Notes under the pieces: generated by a model
Told to the model about the DNA's origin: nothing
Seen by the model: only the letters and a program-made list of their open reading frames with translations
Database searches by the model: none
Shown here: positions 1 through 9,353 of the stretch, in pieces
Numbering within the stretch: the first letter of the stretch is position 1
Layout of the letters: every line of letters begins with the position of its first letter
Made by a program: the position numbers and the translations under genes
Assembly: GCA_910575035.1 (NCBI GenBank)
Contig: CAJTDL010000002.1
Span: forward strand, 118,964 to 182,963
Length of the DNA: 64,000 bases
Origin: Lachnospiraceae bacterium
Lineage (GTDB): Bacteria; Bacillota; Clostridia; Lachnospirales; Lachnospiraceae
Direction of reading: 5' to 3'

Positions 1-2
1 TC

Positions 3-749
3 GATTCCCTGGACGGAACGCCTTTAAACTTGGATGATTTTACAGATAATACAGACCTTCCTCCAAAATATTGTTTTTCATCCGCCCCAACCCGCTCAAC
101 CCCCAACGAGTCTTACGGCTGCAGCGGAGGGCCTTTTTCCACTGACTATGCAAATGAAGAACACACTTCCATCCGCAGCATCTACCATGATGTTTATACT
201 TTTGAAAATGCAGGAACCTCAGAAGACCGAATAGACATTATCCTGTCTGCAAGGGATGGCGAAGATGTAGAAAACGGTATCACCTATTATCACTATAAAA
301 AAGTGGATTCGATCTCACTGGAGCCAACCAACCAAATGGGCTATATTCAGGCAGACGGCAGCGCCCTGGACAATTGCACAAATATTAAGATTACCCCTGG
401 CGGAATCTCCCTGTATTTTAAAACACCCAACGATATATCCTTTAGACTGATGGAGCCAGGCCAGGAACCTTTTAACCTCATAACACTTAAAATGAAAGAC
501 GGCGCTTCCTACTACCTGTTCATTAGCACGCCAGAAGGCTGGACGCCTCTGGATGAATCCAGCGGAACGCTAGATGCCACAGGGTACCAGACGCCAGAGG
601 GCGAAGTACCGAGCGAGTCCATACTGGGCACATTTAGCGCCGGCGGCAGCTATGGAGAATATGATTTCTCCACCGTATTTAATTCTCTCATCAATATCAA
701 TGAAATTGCCGCACTCTATGTAGACGGTGTAGAGATGCCATTAAAATAA
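3..749 (+). CDS. C-terminal part of a secreted or membrane-anchored hypothetical protein (5' end outside window)
   Basis: The reading frame is open from base 3 with no credible start, so the gene begins upstream of the window; a TTG at 30 is probably internal. The visible 248 residues are acidic, rich in Gly, Ser and Thr and lack membrane segments, which fits an extracytoplasmic beta-rich domain. The ending, with FNSLININEIAALYVDGVEM, resembles the C-terminal end of DUF4179-type anti-sigma/surface proteins common in Clostridia; this is from memory of the family and not certain. The gene is followed by a good terminator hairpin at 764-800. Its neighbour, a LysR gene, is convergent, so the two are not co-transcribed. 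Confidence 0.6.
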   Translation, partial: DSLDGTPLNLDDFTDNTDLPPKYCFSSAPTRSTPNESYGCSGGPFSTDYANEEHTSIRSIYHDVYTFENAGTSEDRIDIILSARDGEDVENGITYYHYKKVDSISLEPTNQMGYIQADGSALDNCTNIKITPGGISLYFKTPNDISFRLMEPGQEPFNLITLKMKDGASYYLFISTPEGWTPLDESSGTLDATGYQTPEGEVPSESILGTFSAGGSYGEYDFSTVFNSLININEIAALYVDGVEMPLK

Positions 750-763
750 AAATTGTAAATCCC

Positions 764-800
764 AGAAGGGATGCGGGGCAGCCAGCCTTGCATCCCTTCT
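764..800 (+). terminator. Hairpin terminator after the first gene
   Basis: AGAAGGGATGC (764-774) pairs perfectly with GCATCCCTTCT (790-800) and is followed by ATTTG. It lies between the convergent first gene and the LysR gene and may serve both. Confidence 0.65.
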
Positions 801-824
801 ATTTGCCTGGCCTGATGAGTTCCA

Positions 825-1712
825 TCAAAAGCCCTTCAGATATTTATAAAATGTATCTGCCGCCAGGCTTTTTGCCCTCCCCTTATCAGAAACGATCTGG
901 ATCGACCGTTTAGGTATCTTACAATCCGTTTGGATCTTCACCAGGCTCTTTTCTTCTAACAGAGGCCGTGCCAGGCTTTCCGGCACAAAGCCAATGCCAA
1001 AATGATTCCGAATCAAAGGCAGCATAAGCCCAAAGGTAGCCACCTCCATATCCAGTTCCAGATCCAGGCTGTGTTTTAGAAACAGATCCTTATAAAAATC
1101 ATAGGTACATGTGCCTTTTCCCAGGCCTACCCATGGATAATCCTTCAGTTCCTGCAGCCCCACAGGCTTCTGGCACAGAAAATCGTATTTCGTTCCTCCC
1201 ACCAGAATTTCCTGAAAATCCAATATATTTTCAAAAAAAAGATTCTGAGGCATGGGGATTGGGGTCGTTACCACTGCAAATTCCAGCTTTCCGCCCAAGA
1301 GGCTTCTTATGATTTCCGGGGTAGCATGATTGTGGATTTTTATTTTGATCTTAGGATACTTCATCTTAAAATCCCGCATAACATCCAACAGGAAAAGATA
1401 CAATGCCGTTTCTGTAGCCCCGATCTCAATGGTTCCAGCGCCTTGCCGCTCCTGCCCGCACAGCTCTTCCTGGGCATTCAGAAGATGCTGGAATGCAATC
1501 TCCACATGGGCATAGAGCCGCTCTCCCTGTTCTGTCAAGGAAATGCCCCTGGGCTCGCGGATAAAAAGCTGGCAGTCTAACTGGGATTCCAGCAGCTTCA
1601 TGACGCGGGTAACGTTAGGCTGGTTGCTGCCTAAGGCAGCGGCGGCTTTGGTCATGTTTTTGTATTTGGCTACATAATAAAATATTTTATAGTATTCGAA
1701 GTTGATATCCAT
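825..1712 (-). CDS. LysR family transcriptional regulator
   Basis: This 295-residue protein has the usual LysR length and layout. Residues 1-60 form the winged helix-turn-helix (NMTKAAAALGSNQPNVTR, then LESQLDCQLF), and about residues 90-295 form the periplasmic-binding-protein-like effector domain. It starts at an ATG within a typical MDINFEYYKIFYYVA opening. It is divergent from the MATE exporter gene that starts 112 bp away, and LysR regulators often control the divergent neighbour, so regulation of the exporter is a reasonable inference. The effector is unknown. Confidence 0.9.
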   Translation of the reverse strand: MDINFEYYKIFYYVAKYKNMTKAAAALGSNQPNVTRVMKLLESQLDCQLFIREPRGISLTEQGERLYAHVEIAFQHLLNAQEELCGQERQGAGTIEIGATETALYLFLLDVMRDFKMKYPKIKIKIHNHATPEIIRSLLGGKLEFAVVTTPIPMPQNLFFENILDFQEILVGGTKYDFLCQKPVGLQELKDYPWVGLGKGTCTYDFYKDLFLKHSLDLELDMEVATFGLMLPLIRNHFGIGFVPESLARPLLEEKSLVKIQTDCKIPKRSIQIVSDKGRAKSLAADTFYKYLKGF

Positions 1713-1824
1713 ATGAAATTTTTATTGCTCCTATATGATATATGTATTTTTCATATTCCTATGCAAGTAGTATAATACAGATTTGGCAGGATGTAAATAT
1801 TGGGAAAAGAAAGGATGACCTACT

Positions 1825-3165
1825 ATGAACAAAGACTTAACGCAAGGAAACCCCCAAAAAGTCCTCTGGGCCTTTTGCATGCCCATGTTTGGAAGCATTG
1901 TATTCCAACAGCTTTATAATATCGCTGATTCCCTGGTGGCAGGCAAGTTTATTGGCGAAAACGCACTTGCAGCCGTCGGGAACAGCTATAATATCACATT
2001 GATCTTTATTGCATTTGCCTTTGGCTGCAACATCGGCTGTTCTGTAATTGTATCCCAATTATTCGGGGCAAAGGATTACAGCGCTATGAAATCCTCTGTC
2101 TATACCACATTGATTGCAGGAGGCGTATTATGCGCTGCCTTAATCTTGGCCGGACTGCTGTCATGCGATACGCTGCTGCATCTGATGAAGACCCAGGAAG
2201 AAATTATGGCAGACTCATCCCTTTACTTAAAGATTTACATATGGGGGCTTCCCTTCCTGTTTTTTTATAATATCGCTACAGGCATATTTTCTGCATTGGG
2301 AGATTCGAAAACGCCGTTTCTGTTTTTGGCCGTCTCATCCGGTGCGAATATATTTGTGGATATCCTCTTTGTAAGGGCTTTTTCTATGGGAATTGCCGGC
2401 GTGGCATGGGCTACATTTCTCTGTCAGGGGATTAGCTGCATCGTTTCCCTTGTACTGGTGCTGAAGCGCCTGGCTGCCATAAGGACAACAGAACACACCT
2501 GTCTTTTTTCCTGGATCCTGCTGAAAAAAATAGCAGCCATTGCCGTTCCCAGCATCCTACAGCAATCTTTCATATCCGTTGGAAATATGGTTATCCAGGG
2601 ATGTATCAATGGCTTCGGCGTAAGTGTGGCTGCCGGGTATTCTGCATCTGTAAAATTGAATAACCTGGTGATCACCTCTTTTACAACGATTGGGAATGGG
2701 ATTTCCAATTTTTCTGCTCAGAACCTGGGGGCACAGAAACCTGGGCGGATCAAAGAAGGCTTCCGCGCGGGATGGAAGCTGGTATGGTGTTTGTGTGTGC
2801 CTTTCTGCGTACTTTATATTGGGTTTGGAAAATACCTGCTGCTCCTGTTTCTGAACCAGGGCTCTGCCACAGCCCTTTTAACCGGCCAGCAATTTCTCTG
2901 GATCCTCTCTCCCTTTTATTTTATCATATCCATAAAATTGGCCGCAGACGGTGTCCTCCGCGGCGTAAGCGCCATGGGGCAGTTTATGGCGTCCACTTTT
3001 TTAGACCTGATCCTGCGTGTGATCCTGGCCTTTCTGCTGTCAGGATGTATGCATTCTGCCATCGGCATTTGGTGTGCTTGGCCCATTAGCTGGACAATTG
3101 CCATGGCTCTTTCCGTATATTTTTATCAAAAACAGTGCCGCCTGTTTCCTTCACAGCCATCCTGA
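1825..3165 (+). CDS. MATE family efflux transporter
   Basis: A 446-residue integral membrane protein with about 12 hydrophobic segments in two halves, the normal MATE layout. The N-terminal signature is visible as the start LTQGNPQKVLWAFCMPMFGS and the following QQLYNIADSLVAGKFIG. Members use Na+ or H+ gradients to expel cationic drugs or metabolites. A Shine-Dalgarno-like GAAAGGATGACC lies before the ATG. It is divergent from a LysR regulator, which may control it. The substrate cannot be predicted. Confidence 0.93.
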   Translation: MNKDLTQGNPQKVLWAFCMPMFGSIVFQQLYNIADSLVAGKFIGENALAAVGNSYNITLIFIAFAFGCNIGCSVIVSQLFGAKDYSAMKSSVYTTLIAGGVLCAALILAGLLSCDTLLHLMKTQEEIMADSSLYLKIYIWGLPFLFFYNIATGIFSALGDSKTPFLFLAVSSGANIFVDILFVRAFSMGIAGVAWATFLCQGISCIVSLVLVLKRLAAIRTTEHTCLFSWILLKKIAAIAVPSILQQSFISVGNMVIQGCINGFGVSVAAGYSASVKLNNLVITSFTTIGNGISNFSAQNLGAQKPGRIKEGFRAGWKLVWCLCVPFCVLYIGFGKYLLLLFLNQGSATALLTGQQFLWILSPFYFIISIKLAADGVLRGVSAMGQFMASTFLDLILRVILAFLLSGCMHSAIGIWCAWPISWTIAMALSVYFYQKQCRLFPSQPS

Positions 3166-3354
3166 GCCTGACATTATACTCCTTCATTTGAAAGCAATTG
3201 CCAAATACACTCCAAACCGCTTTTGCAGGCACGAATCACCAACCTCCTTGATTTTGAAACAACTTTGAAACATCCCTGTGTTACACTGCTTTTGTAACAA
3301 ACCAATACATCCGATAAAACACATTGGGGCAATACCATGTTTTATCAGAAACTT

Positions 3355-3498
3355 CGTTGCTATTCACGGCTCGGGAGCCGCTCATAGCAACAATTCGGGG
3401 CGATATTTAAAGTTTTGCTTCGCAAAAATCGTCCCTCATTGAATCATGTTCTCACGGAATGCGCAGTTTGACGCATTCCTGAGCCATGAATAGCAACG
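3355..3498. repeat. 144-bp palindromic intergenic repeat (full copy, family R)
   Basis: The ends CGTTGCTATTCACGGCTC (3355-3372) and GAGCCATGAATAGCAACG (3481-3498) form an 18-bp inverted repeat with one mismatch. Inside are a second inner repeat (GAGCCGCTCATAGCAAC) and a small hairpin containing TTTTGCTTCGCAAAA. Partial copies of the same sequence occur at 23828-23867, 51516-51606 and 62323-62337. No coding frame is convincing. The structure fits a MITE or REP-like element. The 3166-3525 gap contains nothing else that I recognise. Confidence 0.8.
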
Positions 3499-3525
3499 AT
3501 ACTCACAAAAAGGAGGCCTGTTTTT

Positions 3526-3978
3526 ATGAAACATATGCACAAAACTATTTTCACAACTTTAGCCCTGGTAGCCCTGCTGTCCTTATCCTTTTTCCTGGGA
3601 GGGGCAGTCATGTCGCGCCGCTCGGAGTCTGGCGCAGTTGCTTTGGCAAAAGAAAAGCTGGAAAAACGTTCCAACAAAGAGATCGTGTCAGAAAGTGACG
3701 AATTTCGCCAAAACAGCCGGGCACTTGCCCAGAAGCTGCTTTCACAAAACAGCGAAGCCCCGCTGTTAGACGATAACCCGGAAGGCGATACGGAATGCCT
3801 GTCCTTAGAAAGCATAATCAATGATGTAAATGCTGGCAGCAGCGCAGGGGAGGCAATTCTTGATGTCTGCAAAAAAAGCAATCTGGACGCCGCCGCTGCC
3901 AGGGTCAAAGACTTGACAGAAGAACAAATCATGGAAATCGACCAGAAGGTATTCTGTGATTCAGACCACCCAATGTAG
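3526..3978 (+). CDS. Small signal-anchored hypothetical protein upstream of a two-component system
   Basis: A 150-residue protein with a positively charged start followed by one hydrophobic segment (about residues 8-25, TTLALVALLSLSFFLGGAV), then a polar, acidic helical domain predicted to lie outside the membrane. An AAAGGAGG ribosome site precedes the ATG. The gene ends 17 bp before an OmpR-type response regulator on the same strand and probably forms an operon with it and the kinase. By position it could be an accessory or sensed component of that system. I do not recognise a family. Confidence 0.7.
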   Translation: MKHMHKTIFTTLALVALLSLSFFLGGAVMSRRSESGAVALAKEKLEKRSNKEIVSESDEFRQNSRALAQKLLSQNSEAPLLDDNPEGDTECLSLESIINDVNAGSSAGEAILDVCKKSNLDAAAARVKDLTEEQIMEIDQKVFCDSDHPM

Positions 3979-3995
3979 GGACAAGCGAGGGAACC

Positions 3996-4646
3996 ATGGC
4001 AAAAATATTGATTGTAGAAGACGACAGGGCCATCAATGGGCTTATGGCGCGCACCTTATCCATCAACGGGCACCAATGCCTCACTGCCTATAACGGCAGT
4101 GAGGCTATTTCCCTTATGGAATCCCAGGCCATAGACCTGATCCTGCTGGACATCAACCTGCCAGATACGGATGGATTCCATATTATGGAACACTTCAACG
4201 GCGCCCCTGTCATATATGTAACAGCCCGCAGCGACATTCGCGACAGGGTACGCGGCCTGGATAATGGCGCAGAGGATTACATTGTCAAGCCATTCCATAT
4301 CCGGGAACTGATCTCACGGGTCAATGTGGTCCTGCGCCGTTATAAGCGGGAGGATATCTTCTGCCTGGGGGAGGTAAAGGTGGACTTCACCAACTGTAAG
4401 GCTTATCGGAATGACAGGGATATCTCCCTGACCAAAAGGGAATTTGAGCTGCTAAAGACCCTTATACTCAACAAAAACATCACCTTAACGCGGGAACAAT
4501 TACTGAATGCTGCCTGGGGATGGGAATATGAGGGGGAGGAACGCACCGTGGACATCCACATCCAGCGCCTCCGCAAGAAACTGCACTGGAAAAATTATAT
4601 TAAGACCATTTATAAAACTGGCTACCGACTGGAAATAACGCCTTGA
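3996..4646 (+). CDS. OmpR/PhoB family response regulator
   Basis: 216 residues: receiver domain about 1-115 with the acidic pair (EDD near residue 8), phospho-acceptor Asp in LILLDINLP (about residue 51), Thr in VTARS, and Lys in VKPFH; then a winged-helix DNA-binding domain (KREFELLKTLI, RTVDIHIQRLRKKL, TIYKTGYRLE). GAGGG ahead of the ATG can act as the ribosome site. It lies between the small anchored protein and the histidine kinase gene, whose start is 16 bp downstream, so it forms a classical two-component pair. The signal is unknown. Confidence 0.93.
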   Translation: MAKILIVEDDRAINGLMARTLSINGHQCLTAYNGSEAISLMESQAIDLILLDINLPDTDGFHIMEHFNGAPVIYVTARSDIRDRVRGLDNGAEDYIVKPFHIRELISRVNVVLRRYKREDIFCLGEVKVDFTNCKAYRNDRDISLTKREFELLKTLILNKNITLTREQLLNAAWGWEYEGEERTVDIHIQRLRKKLHWKNYIKTIYKTGYRLEITP

Positions 4647-4662
4647 AATGGGAGATAAGGTT

Positions 4663-5778
4663 ATGAAGATCTGGGAAAAAAATTATGTACTGACCATGGC
4701 ATTGCTGCTGCCCCTTTTATTTGGAAGCCTGTTCCTTATACAGCAATCTTCCTTTCGGAAAAATCTGAACCAATACTGCGATAATGCCTTTTTAAATGAA
4801 GAGCGCGCCGAGTATGCCGTCTCTACCTGCCTGAACAGCAGAAACAGCCTCCAGAGGTTCACCTGGTACTGCCAAAGCCTTCAAAAGCAGAATGCCTATC
4901 TTCAGGTAAAAAATCAGGAACAGGTATTGGCTGACAGCCTTCTGTTCCCCTGGGGCACTGATGCCGAAAAGGATTTCCAGCTTGTAAAACACAAGGGGAA
5001 AGCCTATCTTTGCATTGCCAACTCCTATCCTGACCTTGTGCATGGAAACATCTCCATTATTTACCAGGAAGACATCAGCGATTTGTACGACGTGCAGCTT
5101 GGCCAAATGTTCCTGATTTGGGGTATCGCCCTCCTGGCTTCCCTAATCCTTTCTGCCATCCTGTACTGTACGATGCGGCGGATTTATGCCCCTGTCAGCA
5201 ATATCGCCCATGAGCTGCGGACGCCCTTAACGGCTATCCAGGGCTATGCCCAGTATATTTCCCTGGGAAATATAAGCCCAGAAGACATTGCATTTGCCAG
5301 CGGCCAGATAGATATGCAGGCTCAGCACCTGAATGCGCTGATTGAGAACCTGCTGATTATGGGCAGCCTGCGGGATGGGGAGATTACCATGGAGCATATA
5401 GATCCTGCAGGACTCACAAAGGATCTGAAATCCTATTTTCCCTTCCTTGCCATTGAAGGCCAGACAGGTTCCTTATATGGGGACAAAACCCTGCTGCTGA
5501 GCTTACTGCGCAACCTGATTTCCAATACCTGCCGCCAAGGCGAGCATATCACCCTGTCTATCACAAAAAATGCAATAGCCATCTGCAACCAGGACGACCA
5601 TATCCCGGAAAAAACCCTGTGCCTGCTCAATAAAAACCGCCCCCTCCCCAAAGAATCTATCCAGGGAAGGGGGCTGGGGCTGAACCTCTGCCATGAGATT
5701 CTTAAAATACACCATGGGAAATTACAATACCAAAACCTGCCAGAAGGCGGCGTCAAAATCCTGGTCACTCTCTGGTAA
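4663..5778 (+). CDS. Sensor histidine kinase
   Basis: About 371 residues. There are two membrane segments (about residues 8-27 and 155-175) flanking an extracellular sensor region of about 125 residues. The dimerization box [17 protein letters not shown] carries the phosphorylated His, and the ATPase domain shows the N-box (LLRNLISNT) and G-box ([13 protein letters not shown]). I chose ATG 4663 rather than 4648 because GGGAG lies 8 bp before it, while 4648 directly abuts the regulator stop and has no ribosome site. Its 3' end overlaps the convergent leuA-araC gene by 14 bp. Confidence 0.9.
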   Translation: MKIWEKNYVLTMALLLPLLFGSLFLIQQSSFRKNLNQYCDNAFLNEERAEYAVSTCLNSRNSLQRFTWYCQSLQKQNAYLQVKNQEQVLADSLLFPWGTDAEKDFQLVKHKGKAYLCIANSYPDLVHGNISIIYQEDISDLYDVQLGQMFLIWGIALLASLILSAILYCTMRRIYAPVSNIAHELRTPLTAIQGYAQYISLGNISPEDIAFASGQIDMQAQHLNALIENLLIMGSLRDGEITMEHIDPAGLTKDLKSYFPFLAIEGQTGSLYGDKTLLLSLLRNLISNTCRQGEHITLSITKNAIAICNQDDHIPEKTLCLLNKNRPLPKESIQGRGLGLNLCHEILKIHHGKLQYQNLPEGGVKILVTLW

Positions 5779-7771
5779 CAGCCTGGGATTGATTCCGATA
5801 CTGCACCGGCGTCACCTCATATTTCTTCTTAAACAGCCTGTTAAAATGCTCCACATTCTGGTACCCCACGCTCTCTGCAATGCTCTCCACCGTCATGCTG
5901 GTGTTTTTCAAAAGCGTCCTCGCTTTCTTCATCCGCACGTTCTTCACAATTTCACCAAAAGTCTTCCCTGATTTCCCTTTGATGTATTTAGACAGGTAAG
6001 GCTTCGACAAATGCATCTTTTCCGCAAGCTCATCCAATGTCACGCTCAGATAATGCTCCTGGATATAATTCATGATCTCATTCAGCCTCTCATCCCTGCA
6101 CTGCCCATTCTCCTGGATCTGCTCCAGCTTATTGACAGCCACGCAAAGAGCCTCAATGGAGGACTTAATAATATCCTCATCAAGCCCCACCCCCCAGTAC
6201 AGACGGTTATTGCAGGAAATCCCCACATAGGATACAGCCTTTGCGGAAGATCCTCTGGATAAGGAATGCTCCTCATATACCGATAATTCATAACTGATAT
6301 TAAAATACTGCTTCAAAGCGTTGCTGACTGCATCTAAGCGCCCATTTCCATTTCCGGTAACATTCCGCGCCTGGCCATTATGGGAAATGGTGGCTTCTGC
6401 CAGGATCCCATCCTTCTGGCGGAAATGGCATTCTGGAATCTGGAAATATGGCATATTCCCCATATAATTCTCCTCGAAAATCTGATACACCAGCTGGGGG
6501 GACAGCTCCATATGGCGATGGTCGGACACGCCCTTTACGGTATAGCCTACCTCTTCCTTCATTTTGTCTGGGATCGTAATGCCATAATTCTGCTTCAGGA
6601 TATAGCCCACGCCGCCTTTGCCAGACTGGCTGTTGATACGGATCACATCTGAATCATAGGTACGCCCCACATCCTTGGGATCAATGGGCAGATAAGGCAC
6701 TGTCCAGGTTCCCTCAGGATCCTTCTCCCGGCAGGCCATGCCCTTTGCAATGGCATCCTGATGGGAGCCGGAAAATGCCGTAAATACCAGTTCCCCGGCA
6801 TAGGGCTGCCTGGGGGATACCTGCATACGGGTACACCGCTCATAAGTCTCCGCAATTTTGGACATATCGCTAAAATCCAGCTTGGGGTCTACCCCATGGG
6901 AAAACATATTCATGGCAAGAGTCACAATATCTACATTCCCGGTGCGTTCCCCATTTCCAAATAATGTACCCTCTATCCGATCAGCTCCTGCCAGTATCCC
7001 GAATTCCGCATCACAGATCCCCACGCCCCTGTCGTTGTGGGGATGGAGGGAAAGCACCACGTTTTCCCTATATTTCATATGCTTGCTCATATACTCCACC
7101 TGCCCTGCAAAAATATGGGGCATGGCATTTTCCACAGTGGTAGGCAGGTTAATGATGGCTTTGCGTTCTGGGGTAGGCTGCCATACATCCAGAACAGCGT
7201 TGCATACCTCCAGGGCATAGTCTATCTCTGTGCCAGAAAAGCTTTCCGGGCTGTATTCAAAGGTAAAATTGCCCTCTGTTTCTCCTGCCAGCTTCTTTAA
7301 TAATTCTGCACCGTCCACAGCAATCTGCTTGATTTCCTCTTTGCTCTTTTTAAACACCTGCTCCCGCTGTGCCAGGGAGGTGGAATTGTAAAGGTGCACA
7401 ACGGCATGGGGGGCGCCTTTTACTGCCTCAAAGGTTTTGTGGATAATATGCTCCCTGGCCTGGGTCAGCACCTGCACTGTCACATCATCCGGTATCATAT
7501 TGCGGTCGATCAATGCCCTCATAAAGTTATATTCTGTTTCCGATGCTGCCGGAAAGCCCACTTCTATCTCCTTAAAGCCCACATCCAGCAGCAATTGGAA
7601 AAATTCCAGCTTTTCCTCCAGGCTCATAGGCTCGATCAATGCCTGGTTCCCATCCCGCAGATCCACGCTGCACCAAATGGGCGGGGATGTGATATACTCT
7701 TTCTTTACCCAGTCATAAGTAACTTCCGGAGGCATAAAATATTGTCTCTCGTATTTTCCATAATTTTCCAT
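5765..7771 (-). CDS. leuA: 2-isopropylmalate synthase fused to a C-terminal AraC-type DNA-binding domain
   Basis: 668 residues in one uninterrupted frame. Residues 1 to about 555 are a complete 2-isopropylmalate synthase, which condenses acetyl-CoA with 2-ketoisovalerate in leucine synthesis: RDGNQ at 39-43, metal-binding HPHND at 243-247, the glycine loop GNGERTGN at 272-279, and a C-terminal regulatory-type region with [17 protein letters not shown]. Residues 560-662 are a full AraC/XylS double helix-turn-helix ([40 protein letters not shown]). Ordinary family members end near residue 560. GGAGG precedes the ATG. A leucine T-box leader lies upstream. The extra domain suggests an enzyme that may also bind DNA, which is inference. 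Confidence 0.92.
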   Translation of the reverse strand: MENYGKYERQYFMPPEVTYDWVKKEYITSPPIWCSVDLRDGNQALIEPMSLEEKLEFFQLLLDVGFKEIEVGFPAASETEYNFMRALIDRNMIPDDVTVQVLTQAREHIIHKTFEAVKGAPHAVVHLYNSTSLAQREQVFKKSKEEIKQIAVDGAELLKKLAGETEGNFTFEYSPESFSGTEIDYALEVCNAVLDVWQPTPERKAIINLPTTVENAMPHIFAGQVEYMSKHMKYRENVVLSLHPHNDRGVGICDAEFGILAGADRIEGTLFGNGERTGNVDIVTLAMNMFSHGVDPKLDFSDMSKIAETYERCTRMQVSPRQPYAGELVFTAFSGSHQDAIAKGMACREKDPEGTWTVPYLPIDPKDVGRTYDSDVIRINSQSGKGGVGYILKQNYGITIPDKMKEEVGYTVKGVSDHRHMELSPQLVYQIFEENYMGNMPYFQIPECHFRQKDGILAEATISHNGQARNVTGNGNGRLDAVSNALKQYFNISYELSVYEEHSLSRGSSAKAVSYVGISCNNRLYWGVGLDEDIIKSSIEALCVAVNKLEQIQENGQCRDERLNEIMNYIQEHYLSVTLDELAEKMHLSKPYLSKYIKGKSGKTFGEIVKNVRMKKARTLLKNTSMTVESIAESVGYQNVEHFNRLFKKKYEVTPVQYRNQSQAVTRE

Positions 7772-7984
7772 GTGCTGATTCCTCCATTATTTTATTCCAG
7801 CAGGATATGCCAAAGAGCCCTGCCTGCATTGGTATTTTATGTTTGGTCCATCGCAGATAAATTATGGGAGCATATCATCTTGTAAGCATTTTTTATACAT
7901 TAGGAAGCCAACGTAATTTCCTATGAAATAAAAAATCTTCCATTCCCACTACCCACAATGGATAATAGAGACGAAAGATATAAA

Positions 7985-8280
7985 AATCCTGCGCGGTACC
8001 ACTCTACTTCATGTATTTCCTCTACATGCCCTCATCGGCGCCTTCACGCCTATCCCTGTAACGGGAGAACCCGTCCTGGCTTACTATGCAAAACTGTCAC
8101 AACCGCCCAATCCCCTGCAGTCTCCTACCAAAAACATGCAAGCGCCTTTCAGCCAAGAAGCTCCAAGGTCAGTTCACTGCATCGTCCCTGCCATTTTCCA
8201 CCGCCAATGGCTCTCTGTATGTTCCTTTGCAGCTACTATTCCTTTTCCTCGCATTTACGGACTTTATCTTACCATAGATT
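7985..8280 (-). promoter_or_regulatory. T-box leader, leucine type (specifier CUG)
   Basis: On the minus strand the leader contains the conserved stem I elements GGAATAGTAG and AGAGAGCC (8250-8205 region), a specifier loop reading GAA-CTG-ACC-TTGGAG with the CTG leucine codon at 8172-8170, and the antiterminator T-box sequence AGTAGAGTGGTACCGCGC at 8008-7991. T-boxes read uncharged tRNA, here tRNA-Leu, and let transcription proceed into the gene, which matches the leuA product downstream. The competing terminator is not clear: a short CCATT/AATGG stem before a run of T at about 7965-7930 is a candidate. Confidence 0.9.
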
Positions 8281-8383
8281 TCTCCACTTGTATAGTGATA
8301 ATTTTAATCAGTTTTATTGATTTATTTTAACATTATTCTATTATTAAAGGAAGGAATCTTCAAATGCTCCCTGATACCCACTA

Positions 8384-8450
8384 AGAAAAAAACCGCTAAC
8401 AAGAGCCCAGGCACCGAAATCCCCTTTCTGGCTGAGCCGTTGCAAGCGGT
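8384..8450 (-). terminator. Terminator downstream of spoIIID
   Basis: On the minus strand ACCGCT (8450-8445) pairs with AGCGGT (8397-8392), followed by a run of T. The intervening 47 bases can fold further (GGCTCAGCCAG against CTGGGCTC). It lies just after the spoIIID stop codon. Confidence 0.6.
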
Positions 8451-8461
8451 AAGCATACACC

Positions 8462-8722
8462 TTAGACAACGCCTTTTTGGTGCAAATATTTTTCCTTTGT
8501 TGCCAATCCGCCGCGGATATGCCTCTCGGATTTGTTCACATCCAACACTTTTCTGGCCTGGCTGGCAAGGGCGGGGTTCACCTGCATCAGGCGTTCTGTA
8601 ACGTCTTTGTGCACTGTGCTTTTACTGATCCCAAACTTTTTCGCCGTCTGCCTGACCGTTGCATTTTCCTCAATTATATAATTAGCAATGTTGATTGCCC
8701 GCTCTTCTATGTAACTTTTCAA
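8462..8722 (-). CDS. spoIIID: Sporulation transcriptional regulator SpoIIID
   Basis: 86 residues, the usual SpoIIID length, almost all helix-turn-helix: YIEERAINIANYIIEENATV, then RQTAKKFGISKSTVHKDVTE, then a basic tail with RHIRGGLATKEKY. SpoIIID is a DNA-binding activator and repressor that acts in the mother cell with sigma-E during endospore formation. This identifies the organism as carrying sporulation genes. It is followed by its own terminator and stands alone, as is common. Confidence 0.95.
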   Translation of the reverse strand: MKSYIEERAINIANYIIEENATVRQTAKKFGISKSTVHKDVTERLMQVNPALASQARKVLDVNKSERHIRGGLATKEKYLHQKGVV

Positions 8723-8778
8723 GAAAATCCCTCATACACCGTTTTTTACAGTGTATGAAGAAATCTCTGGCCTTATGA

Positions 8779-9312
8779 CTATTTTGGCCAATGTCCTTTC
8801 CCAAAACGCACCTCGCAGTCCTTGCGGAAAAAGGACACCCCATAGCAGTCAATTTTCCGATACCCCTCTGCCCGCAGTTCTTCCATATACCTCTTGTCAT
8901 ATATTTGCTGCAGCGCCTTCTCTGCATCTGCTTCCAATTCATCAATGGACCCTGAAACTTTCAGCTCCAAAATAAATGACCTTCCCCGCAAGGACGGGCT
9001 TTTCACCATAATGTGGGAACGTCTATTGCCGGACTCACGGTTGGACTTCACCAGGTAACCCTGGCTTTGGCTTAAAATCCCGGCAAGGAAGCCATGGTAG
9101 AAGTTCTCTGCGCTGTCAAAGAAGCTGATAGTGTCAAACAGCTGCCTGTTCAGGATATCACCCATCTTTTCTGCATCCCCATCTTCCATGGCACGGTATA
9201 GGCCATGGAAATCCTGCTTTTCTATCTTCTGGCGCAGCCAGCTCAGGATGGTGTTCTGGTATATCGACTTTACCTCCACTTCCCAGAATGCCTTTCTCTT
9301 TTTAAGCATCAT
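8779..9312 (-). pseudogene. C-terminal fragment of an AAA-ATPase/PD-(D/E)XK nuclease-superfamily protein
   Basis: The 177-residue frame matches only the C-terminal nuclease-like part of the AAA-ATPase-like plus PDDEXK_9 proteins that are abundant in gut Clostridia: [43 protein letters not shown]. The N-terminal ATPase domain (about 350 residues) is missing. The nuclease aspartate normally found in the GNGRYD-type motif is replaced (GNRRSH), although the ELK motif is kept, so it is probably inactive as well as truncated. I call it a remnant; it could still be translated. The intact family is of uncertain function. Confidence 0.75.
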
Positions 9313-9353
9313 CCGGCCTTCTAATAGGATGCCTGATATCTTATCCGCTTACC

